Shown here one piece after another: positions 1 through 5,935 of a DNA stretch of 8,168 bases. This DNA is from Methanobacteriaceae archaeon UBA349 (GTDB lineage: Archaea > Methanobacteriota > Methanobacteria > Methanobacteriales > Methanobacteriaceae): contig DAWK01000035.1 of NCBI GenBank assembly GCA_002509745.1, positions 1,662 through 9,829 of the forward strand, in the 5' to 3' direction. Below the pieces are notes generated by a model. That model searched no databases. It was not told the origin of the DNA and worked only from the letters and a program-made list of their open reading frames with translations. Positions within the stretch are counted from its first letter, which is position 1; every line of letters begins with the position of its first letter. A program made the position numbers and the translations under genes.

Positions 1-1215
1 ATTTCTGATTTAGATAATCAAAGAAAATTAATTGTGTGTATCAGTGATCTCCATTTAGGGGCCAATGATGCTTATGCTGAACTTACCAGTAACCGTGATG
101 CTCTGATAAACTTTTTAGAACATATTAGAACATCCCCTAATGTAAAAGAACTGGTGGTAGCCGGTGATTTGATTGATGAATGGTTCATCCCCATGCATTT
201 AGATACATTCAATGGAAAAACCCAGTTAGACTTTACCAAAGCCGTAGCTTCTAACAATAAACCAGTTTTTGATGCATTTAACCATATAATTAAAGACGGG
301 CAAGTAAAAGTTACTTACGTGCCTGGAAATCATGATTTATTAATAGATTCTGAGGATATTCAAAGCATAATGCCCGGAATATCTGAAACTCGCGACGTGA
401 GGGGTTTGGGTGCATATAATCCTTCTGATTTCCCAGAACTGGTCATTGAACACGGACATCGATATAATTTTTATTGTGCTCCGGAATATTCCAACCAGAC
501 TTTAACCCAAACAGACACCATATTGCCTCCAGGATATTTTTTTACTCGAATGGCCACCAGTTCAGTGGTTCAGGGCCGCCCTAAACTAGATATTAATTTC
601 CCACCGGTTCAAAAAAATGATCTGGGTGAAGCCCAATTTCTTTATTTCCTTTATTGGAATGTTTGGAAAGGCCTTATCAGTGATTTCCCGGTAGAAGAAG
701 GACTTGATAAAAAGGCCATAAATACGGGTATCGATGGATTCAGTGAATGCTATGCCATAGCTGATGTTTTACCCTACCAAAACTCAGAAGATGGCCATAT
801 TGATGTTAAATTATATAACGGGATTATTGAAGGCTGGGATGAAAGACAAAGTAACAATTTAGTTCCGGTTAAGATTCCCACAGATGAAGCAGTTCTGAAG
901 GGAGCTTTTGCCAGCCATCTTGATGATCAATCAGGCGTCCAATTCTTCAAAAATCCTGATTCTGATAAGAGAATTGTCATATTTGGCCATTCCCATGAAG
1001 CACGAGTCATAACTTCTTTCAATGAAAAAGGGGAAAAACAAGTCTATATAAATTCAGGTACCTGGATTGATAAAAATAAATGTACTATGACATTTGTGGT
1101 CGTTGCACCCCCTAAAAACAAAGATTCCGCCCCAACTTATGCAAATTTGTATCAATATTCTCCAAGTGGGGATATTAAAAAATTAGAGTCACAAGCACTC
1201 ACTAACATTAAATAA
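1..1215 (+). CDS. Calcineurin-like metallophosphoesterase, 5' end missing
   Basis: This is a metal-dependent phosphoesterase of the calcineurin-like (MPP) superfamily; the substrate cannot be told from sequence. The frame is open from base 1. A GTG at 34 could be taken as a start, but it falls inside the first beta strand (KLIVCISDLHLG), so the gene almost certainly begins before the window. Numbering the 404 visible residues from base 1, the metal-ligand motifs appear in order: DLH at 16-18, GD at 55-56, GNHD at 109-112, GH at 152-153 and GHSH at 329-332. The roughly 175 residues between the fourth and fifth motifs are far more than in LpxH-type hydrolases of about 240 residues, so the protein has a large inserted region or cap. 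No membrane segment is visible in the part shown. It ends at TAA followed at once by an oligo-T tract, so it is probably not co-transcribed with the transporter downstream. Superfamily is certain; function is open. Confidence 0.9.
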   Translation: MSDLDNQRKLIVCISDLHLGANDAYAELTSNRDALINFLEHIRTSPNVKELVVAGDLIDEWFIPMHLDTFNGKTQLDFTKAVASNNKPVFDAFNHIIKDGQVKVTYVPGNHDLLIDSEDIQSIMPGISETRDVRGLGAYNPSDFPELVIEHGHRYNFYCAPEYSNQTLTQTDTILPPGYFFTRMATSSVVQGRPKLDINFPPVQKNDLGEAQFLYFLYWNVWKGLISDFPVEEGLDKKAINTGIDGFSECYAIADVLPYQNSEDGHIDVKLYNGIIEGWDERQSNNLVPVKIPTDEAVLKGAFASHLDDQSGVQFFKNPDSDKRIVIFGHSHEARVITSFNEKGEKQVYINSGTWIDKNKCTMTFVVVAPPKNKDSAPTYANLYQYSPSGDIKKLESQALTNIK

Positions 1216-1227
1216 TTTTTTTATTTT
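1216..1227 (+). terminator. Oligo-T terminator after the phosphoesterase gene
   Basis: T7 directly follows the stop codon, then A and T4. Archaeal RNA polymerase can terminate at oligo-T tracts without a hairpin, and no clear stem precedes this one. The same arrangement in mirrored order (T4 A T7) lies downstream of the transporter gene. Confidence 0.55.
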
Positions 1228-1260
1228 AGGGGAATGTATTTTAAATAAACGAAAATTACA

Positions 1261-1282
1261 GTTTAGTAAGTTTAGTATATAG
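1261..1282 (+). promoter_or_regulatory. Candidate promoter with a 9-bp-period direct repeat, upstream of the MFS gene
   Basis: GTTTAGTA occurs at 1261-1268 and again at 1270-1277. The second copy runs into TATATAG, giving a TATA-like element (TTTAGTATATAG, 1271-1282). Transcription would start near 1303, leaving a leader of about 60 bases before the TTG start. The direct repeat over the TFB/TBP site could be an operator, but this is only inferred from position. A competing AT-rich element, TTTTAAATAAA, lies near 1239-1249. Confidence 0.35.
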
Positions 1283-1348
1283 ATTTAATCAATATTCTAT
1301 CCTTTATTTTAAAAAAATTTACTTATTGTATCATTAAGAATTAATATC

Positions 1349-1353
1349 TGGAG
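1349..1353 (+). promoter_or_regulatory. Ribosome binding site deciding a TTG start
   Basis: TGGAG ends 8 bases before the TTG at 1362. No ATG or GTG lies in a suitable place, and the next internal Met (residue 32) is already inside the first membrane segment. This site therefore supports TTG as the start codon of the transporter. Confidence 0.65.
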
Positions 1354-1361
1354 AAATTGTA

Positions 1362-2903
1362 TTGGACAATAAATCTAATCCTTCTGAAACAGGTTGGACT
1401 GCTATTTTAATTGTTTCATTATCTTCATTTATTATTGCACTTGATTCTACATTTATGAATGTAGCTATTGGCAATCTGGTGGTAGACTTGAACACCACCA
1501 TACCTACCATACAGATAATTATCAGTGTTTATGCCCTTACCATGGCTTCTTTAATGCTTCTGGGAGGTAAGATGCAGGATTTGGTGGGCAGAAGAGAAAC
1601 ATACGTAATTGGGGCGGTTATTTTTGGATTTGGAACAGCCATTGCTGCTTTAAGTGTTAACTCCACCATGTTATTAATTGGGTGGTCCATCTTAGAAGGA
1701 ATGGGAGCAGCTCTGATGACACCGGCTACTGCTTCCATCATAGTGGGCATCTATAGTGGAAAGAATCGTGAATTTGCACTGGGAATAAGGACATCATTAG
1801 CTACTGCCGGTGCGGGTCTTGGCCCACTTGTAGGAGGATTTTTAACTACTTTCTTCAGCTGGAGATGGGGTTTTGGACTTGAGCTGATCATTATAATAAT
1901 TATTCTTTTATTATCCCGAAAATTGAAATACTTCCCGCCATCAATGAAATTTTCAGAGTTAGACAAATGGGGAGTGCTGTTATCTTCATTAGGAATTCTA
2001 ATATTTGTAATTGGAATTTTGAGTATAAATTCTATTGAAAACTTGGAAGTACCTGCATTTATAATGGGAATAGGAATATTACTATTAATATTATTCTATT
2101 TCCGAGAAAAAAGAGTTATAAATAGGGATGAAATGCCTCTTACGGATATCAGATTGTTTAAAAATAGAAATTTTGCCCTGGGAACGCTTTGCAGATTGGT
2201 ACTAAATCTGGCCCTTGCAGGAGCGGTTTTCATATTACCTGTTTTTTTCCAGCAGGAGACTGGAGCCGATGCATTTACAACGGGCCTTGCTATTTTACCA
2301 TTAACTATTGGGGTTTTGATCTTTTCTTTAGCCTCCTCCAAAATATCAAATCGAATTGCACCTCGCCATCTCATTTCCATAGGATTTTTAATAGCCTTAT
2401 TATCCAGTTATTATCTCAGTTCTCAGTTCGACTTAGATACTCATGTTTATAATATTATCCCGGGAACATTATTTCTGGGGATGGGTTTGGGCCTAGCACT
2501 GCCATTAACAGCTAATGTAATATTATCTTCTGCAAGCTCAGATAAGCAAGCTGATGCCACGGGTATTATGTCCACAAGTTCAAATCTTGGGTCAGCCATG
2601 GGAACTGCAGTTATAGGGATTATACTCATACTAGGAACAATGCATGGATTATATTCAGCTTATGATCAGGTTTATCCCGACCAATTTACTAAAAGTGAAA
2701 TCAATCAAAAATTGGACATATATCACGAAAAAAAGAATACAACAACCTATGAAGTCTTACAAGGGAATAAAAACTCTTTATTGTATACAATTATTAACAA
2801 AACTGTCCGGAGTGCAATGAAAACTGCATTTGTTTTTGTATCTATCATATTTTTAATAAGCTTCATTATTTCACTCTTTATAAAACCATTGAAACTACAG
2901 TGA
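1362..2903 (+). CDS. MFS transporter, DHA2 (EmrB/QacA-like) family
   Basis: This is a 513-residue polytopic membrane protein, the usual size for 14-helix drug:proton antiporters of the DHA2 family, which export drugs or other toxic compounds using the proton gradient. The substrate is unknown. Visible family marks are the LDSTFMNVAI motif in helix 1 (27-36, motif D1), GGKMQDLVGRR in the loop after helix 2 (68-78, motif A), GAGLGPLVGG in helix 5 (150-159, the antiporter motif C) and SWRWGF (166-171). Hydrophobic segments continue to the end, with the last helix at about 487-507. A hydrophilic stretch of about 55 residues (roughly 430-485, rich in Lys, Asn and Tyr) separates the last two helices and is probably an extracytoplasmic loop. 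The start is TTG with a TGGAG site. Flanking T7 tracts and its own candidate promoter suggest a single-gene unit. Family assignment is strong; calling it a drug pump in practice is inference. Confidence 0.93.
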   Translation: MDNKSNPSETGWTAILIVSLSSFIIALDSTFMNVAIGNLVVDLNTTIPTIQIIISVYALTMASLMLLGGKMQDLVGRRETYVIGAVIFGFGTAIAALSVNSTMLLIGWSILEGMGAALMTPATASIIVGIYSGKNREFALGIRTSLATAGAGLGPLVGGFLTTFFSWRWGFGLELIIIIIILLLSRKLKYFPPSMKFSELDKWGVLLSSLGILIFVIGILSINSIENLEVPAFIMGIGILLLILFYFREKRVINRDEMPLTDIRLFKNRNFALGTLCRLVLNLALAGAVFILPVFFQQETGADAFTTGLAILPLTIGVLIFSLASSKISNRIAPRHLISIGFLIALLSSYYLSSQFDLDTHVYNIIPGTLFLGMGLGLALPLTANVILSSASSDKQADATGIMSTSSNLGSAMGTAVIGIILILGTMHGLYSAYDQVYPDQFTKSEINQKLDIYHEKKNTTTYEVLQGNKNSLLYTIINKTVRSAMKTAFVFVSIIFLISFIISLFIKPLKLQ

Positions 2904-2972
2904 CAATCCGTATTTATTAATAAGGCATATATTTAGACCGATTATAACTAATCAGGATCCATAGTTTTAAAA

Positions 2973-2984
2973 TTTTATTTTTTT
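2973..2984 (+). terminator. Oligo-T terminator after the MFS gene
   Basis: T4 A T7 lies 70 bases after the TGA stop, preceded by the weak palindrome TAAAATTTTA (2968-2977). It is the likely end of the transporter transcript and separates it from the kinase promoter that follows. Confidence 0.5.
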
Positions 2985-3005
2985 AACCAGTTCTCTCAGT
3001 GAATC

Positions 3006-3020
3006 TAAATAATTTATATA
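3006..3020 (+). promoter_or_regulatory. Strong archaeal promoter (BRE plus TATA box) for the kinase pair
   Basis: A full TTTATATA box at 3013-3020 is preceded by the A-rich TAAATAA, which fits the TFB recognition element of methanogen promoters. Transcription should start near 3042-3044. That gives an untranslated leader of about 140 bases before the ATG at 3182, long for an archaeal gene. The leader holds T7 (3073-3079) and T6/T5 tracts (3144-3155) that could cause early termination. This is the best-scoring promoter by eye in the 278-bp gap between 2904 and 3181; the gap holds no convincing gene. Confidence 0.6.
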
Positions 3021-3152
3021 TTTATAAAAATTGGATTATTGAAATCTGGATGAAATGCAAAATCATTATTAATTTTTTTAGGAAATTTGGGATGTATTCA
3101 TTATTTTAATATACTAAATAGGACATATTTATTACAATAGACATTTTTTATT

Positions 3153-3160
3153 TTTATATA
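3153..3160 (+). promoter_or_regulatory. Second TATA-like box close to the first kinase gene
   Basis: Another exact TTTATATA sits 22 bases before the ATG at 3182. If used, transcription would start almost on that ATG, giving a leaderless message that lacks the G-rich ribosome binding site. The upstream context is T-rich rather than A-rich, so the BRE is poor. It may be only part of the T-rich tract. Confidence 0.25.
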
Positions 3161-3167
3161 ATGCGGG

Positions 3168-3174
3168 GGTGGGG
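3168..3174 (+). promoter_or_regulatory. G-rich ribosome binding site of the first kinase
   Basis: GGTGGGG stands 7 bases before ATG 3182. The same heptamer stands 6 bases before the second kinase's ATG (5923-5929), followed in both cases by AAAAATGGTCAAA. GGTG can pair with the CACC of the 16S rRNA tail. This shared leader is why ATG 3182 is preferred to the in-frame ATG at 3161, which would add MRGWGPK encoded by the binding site itself. Confidence 0.6.
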
Positions 3175-3181
3175 GCCAAAA

Positions 3182-5875
3182 ATGGTCAAAATTATTATTG
3201 TTGAGGATGATGGTATAAAAACCATAAATCTTAAGCGTACACTAGAATCTTTTGGTTATGAAGTTCCTTACGTCACTTCCAGTAACAAAGAAGCTGTGGA
3301 GAAAGCTTTAGAGATTAAACCAGATCTTATTTTGATAGATATTGTTAAAGGCGATATAGGTAGTATTGAAACTGTTTCTAAGATTAAAAAGTTGGATATA
3401 CCTGTAATATTTTTAACTGCTCATTCTAAAGAAATTAAAATTGAAAAAATCAAACTCACAGAACCACATGAATTTATTTTTAAACCCTACGACCCTCTTG
3501 AACTTAAATATGCCATAGAGCTTGCCATTTACAAAAAACAGATGAAAAATGAATTGAATGAATGTCTTAAGAATGAATTTCTGGGAAATATTGTGGAAAA
3601 TATTCCCAACATGATTTTTATAAAAAGTGCGGACAAACTTCAATTTGAAATGGTTAACAAGGCAGGGGAAGAATTGCTGGGGCATTCCAGAGAAGAATTA
3701 GTGGGTAAAACGGACTATGACTTTTTTCCAAAAGAAGAAGCGGATTTTTTCACGCAAAGAGATAAGGAAGTCCTTCAAAACAAGAAATTAATAGATATAC
3801 CTGAAGATATTATTGAAACCAAGAATATGGGCCAAAGAATATTACACACAAAGAAAATTCCTATTTTTAACGAGGAAGGAGATCCCCAATATCTATTAGG
3901 CATATCAGAAGACATCACTGAACTAAAAAAAGCAGAAAAATCTCTGCTCAATGCAAAAGATAATGCAGAATTAAATGTTAAAGAGAGAACTGCCGAAAAA
4001 TTAGAATCTGAAGAAGAATTGAGGGTGAGTCTTTATACTCGGAGTTTGCTTGAGGTTAATATTGATCCTTTATTTATTATTGGTCCTGATGGGAAGATTA
4101 CTGATCTTAATAAAGCTGTTGAATTAGTTACCGGTTATTCACGTGATCAGATTATTGGGAAAGATTTTTCTGATTATTTTACGGATCCCAATAATGCAAA
4201 GGCAGTGTATAAAGAAGTATTTCTTAAAGGCTCTGTGAAAGATTATCCTCTGGAAATTCAGCATAAAAACGGTGATATAACTCCTGTTTTGTATAACGCT
4301 TCAATCTATAAAGATGAAAATGGCCAAGTTATAGGAGTTTTCGCAGCAGCAAGAGATATTACTGAGCGTAAAAATGCGGAAATTCAACTTCAAATGTTGG
4401 CAAATATTATAGGATCATCAGATGACGTCATTATCAGTAAAACTCTAGAAGGCGGGATAACATCATGGAATAGAGGGGCGGAGATCATATATGGTTATTT
4501 ATCTGAAGAAGTTGTTGGAAAAAACGTTTCCATGCTTATACCAAATCACCTGAAAAAAGAAATAAAAGAGATTACTGAGAAGATAAAAGCAGGTAAACGG
4601 GTTTTGCACCATGATACTACCCGAATAAGGAAGGATGGTACGGAGATAAATCTATCAATCTCGGAATTTCCACTTTTGGATGACTCTGGAAACCTTATTG
4701 GAACCTCAACGATTCAAAGAGACATTACTGATCGTAAAAAGGCAGAAGAAGCATTGAGATTTATCCAACTTTATACTCGGAGTTTGCTTGAGGTTAATAT
4801 TGATCCTTTATTTATTATTGGTCCTGATGGGAAGATTACTGATCTTAATAAAGCTGTTGAATTAGTTACCGGTTATTTGCGAGATCAGATTATTGGAACT
4901 GACTTTTCAGGATATTTCACTAATCCGGATGAAGCAAAAGAGGGGTATAAAGAAGTATTTCTTAAAGGCTCTGTGAAAGATTATCCTCTGGAAATTCAGC
5001 ATAAAAACGGTGATATAACTCCTGTTTTGTATAACGCTTCAATCTATAAAGATGAAAAAGGCCAAGTTATAGGAGTTTTCGCAGCAGCAAGAGACATCAC
5101 CCAACTCAAAAAAGTAGAAGAACAACTTCAGGAACATACGGATAATCTTGAGATAACTGTAGAAAAACGAACAAATGAACTAACTAATGCTAATATTTTA
5201 CTAAAAGATGAAATTAAAGAACGTAAAGAAGCTGAAAATCAATTATTAAAAGCTATAAAAGAAAAAGAGATGCTTTTAAGGGAAATACATCATAGGGTTT
5301 ATAATAATATGCAGATTATTTCCAGTCTCCTGAGTCTGGAATCTTCTCAGATTTTTGATAAAAGAGATAATTCACTTTTCATGAAAGCTCAGGATAGGAT
5401 TACATCTATGAGTCTCATTCATGGGATTCTTTACCAATCAGACGATCTTTCAAGTATTAAATTTGAAGAATATGTAACTAGTTTGGCCTCTCAACTTTTT
5501 ACCACATATGCATCAGATTCTAACATCAAATTTGTTACTGATATTGTTGACATTTCACTCAACATGGAAACAGCCATACCCCTTGGCCTCATCATAACTG
5601 AGCTGATTATCAACAGTTTGAAACACGCATTTACCGATTCTGAAGGTGAAATATTCATATCTGTGTATTCTAATGGTGAAGAAATTGAATTGATAATCAA
5701 GGATAATGGTGTGGGGCTACCTGAAGATATGAAAATTAAAAACCCAACAAAAATAGGATTAGAATTAGTAAATAGCTTAATTAAACAACTTGAAGCAACA
5801 ATTGAGCTTAATCGAAATCATGGATCTGAATTCAAAATCAAATTTAAAGAATTAGAATATAAGGAGAGATTATAA
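3182..5875 (+). CDS. Soluble sensor kinase, REC-PASx4-HisKA_2-HATPase, divergent H-box
   Basis: This 897-residue cytosolic two-component sensor kinase has no membrane segment or signal peptide. Domains from ATG 3182: receiver at about 1-118, with acidic pair E8/D9, phospho-acceptor D53, T79 and K101; PAS1 at about 136-258; PAS2 at about 284-400; PAS3 at about 405-525; PAS4 at about 530-645; a charged helical linker at about 645-700; a HisKA_2-type H-box (EIHHRVYNN, probable phospho-His H704); and a HATPase with N-box N811, DNGVG at 841-845 and a second Gly motif at G859. ATP-dependent autophosphorylation and transfer to a receiver follow from the family; the PAS ligands are unknown. There are three oddities. 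The usual Lys of the H-box motif HRVKNN is Tyr707. The receiver loop after D53 is one residue shorter than in the neighbouring paralogue. PAS2 and PAS4 are near-identical copies. It is followed after 60 bp by a paralogue, probably in one operon. No output domain is present. Confidence 0.92.
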   Translation: MVKIIIVEDDGIKTINLKRTLESFGYEVPYVTSSNKEAVEKALEIKPDLILIDIVKGDIGSIETVSKIKKLDIPVIFLTAHSKEIKIEKIKLTEPHEFIFKPYDPLELKYAIELAIYKKQMKNELNECLKNEFLGNIVENIPNMIFIKSADKLQFEMVNKAGEELLGHSREELVGKTDYDFFPKEEADFFTQRDKEVLQNKKLIDIPEDIIETKNMGQRILHTKKIPIFNEEGDPQYLLGISEDITELKKAEKSLLNAKDNAELNVKERTAEKLESEEELRVSLYTRSLLEVNIDPLFIIGPDGKITDLNKAVELVTGYSRDQIIGKDFSDYFTDPNNAKAVYKEVFLKGSVKDYPLEIQHKNGDITPVLYNASIYKDENGQVIGVFAAARDITERKNAEIQLQMLANIIGSSDDVIISKTLEGGITSWNRGAEIIYGYLSEEVVGKNVSMLIPNHLKKEIKEITEKIKAGKRVLHHDTTRIRKDGTEINLSISEFPLLDDSGNLIGTSTIQRDITDRKKAEEALRFIQLYTRSLLEVNIDPLFIIGPDGKITDLNKAVELVTGYLRDQIIGTDFSGYFTNPDEAKEGYKEVFLKGSVKDYPLEIQHKNGDITPVLYNASIYKDEKGQVIGVFAAARDITQLKKVEEQLQEHTDNLEITVEKRTNELTNANILLKDEIKERKEAENQLLKAIKEKEMLLREIHHRVYNNMQIISSLLSLESSQIFDKRDNSLFMKAQDRITSMSLIHGILYQSDDLSSIKFEEYVTSLASQLFTTYASDSNIKFVTDIVDISLNMETAIPLGLIITELIINSLKHAFTDSEGEIFISVYSNGEEIELIIKDNGVGLPEDMKIKNPTKIGLELVNSLIKQLEATIELNRNHGSEFKIKFKELEYKERL
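4031..4356 (+). repeat. Internal PAS duplication, copy 1 (PAS2)
   Basis: This is the first copy of an in-frame direct repeat inside the first kinase; its partner lies 738 bp (246 codons) downstream. The first 109 bp (4031-4139) are identical. The next 67 bp (4140-4206) differ at 21 positions by my count. The last 150 bp (4207-4356) differ at a single base. Total identity is about 93% by hand alignment. Confidence 0.93.
4769..5094 (+). repeat. Internal PAS duplication, copy 2 (PAS4)
   Basis: This second copy encodes residues 530-638 of the kinase. The region between the copies encodes an unrelated PAS domain (PAS3), so the ancestral duplicated unit may have been two domains long, or one PAS may have been copied over another. 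The linkers just after the copies differ (ITERKNAE against ITQLKKVE). Confidence 0.93.
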
Positions 5876-5890
5876 AAGAGTATAAGATAT

Positions 5891-5914
5891 TTTAGAATGG
5901 GAAGAGATTCTAAA
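5891..5914 (+). promoter_or_regulatory. Inverted repeat between the two kinase genes
   Basis: TTTAGAAT (5891-5898) and ATTCTAAA (5907-5914) are perfect 8-bp arms around the purine loop GGGAAGAG. A run of T (TTATTTT, 5915-5921) follows, and the ribosome binding site of the second kinase begins right after. In the RNA it could be a weak AT-rich hairpin acting as a partial terminator, a processing signal or a translation control. As DNA it could be an operator. The sequence does not decide between these. Confidence 0.45.
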
Positions 5915-5922
5915 TTATTTTA

Positions 5923-5929
5923 GGTGGGG
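5923..5929 (+). promoter_or_regulatory. G-rich ribosome binding site of the second kinase
   Basis: GGTGGGG, within TTAGGTGGGGAC, lies 6 bases before ATG 5936. AGGTG is complementary to the CACCT of the 16S rRNA tail. It matches the leader of the first kinase almost base for base, and this sets ATG 5936 as the start instead of the in-frame GTG at 5924, which lies within the binding site. Confidence 0.65.
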
Positions 5930-5935
5930 ACAAAA

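Noticed and set aside
34..36. GTG as start codon of the phosphoesterase
   Set aside because: It encodes the Val inside the first beta strand. The frame is open to base 1 with family-like sequence (KLIVCISDLHLG), so the gene begins outside the window.
2189..2452. 87-residue plus-strand ORF inside the MFS gene
   Set aside because: It overlaps a clearly coding frame with strong membrane-protein character and shows no recognisable motif; it is a shadow frame, as are the minus-strand ORFs at 72-257, 1529-1750, 1751-1966, 2096-2380, 2447-2629, 3413-3685, 5491-5700 and 6928-7119.
3050..3109. Nineteen-codon ORF in the leader of the first kinase
   Set aside because: It has no ribosome binding site, a composition set by AT-rich DNA, and no regulatory codon run; it fits chance.
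3161..3181. Upstream ATG adding MRGWGPK to the first kinase
   Set aside because: These codons are the G-rich ribosome binding site, which is shared with the second kinase; homology begins at ATG 3182.
4031..5094. Duplicated DNA as an insertion sequence or other mobile element
   Set aside because: Both copies are in frame, encode PAS domain sequence throughout, and lack terminal inverted repeats and any transposase.
5924..5935. GTG start adding four residues to the second kinase
   Set aside because: The GTG is part of the GGTGGGG site itself and leaves no binding site of its own; ATG 5936 matches the paralogue.
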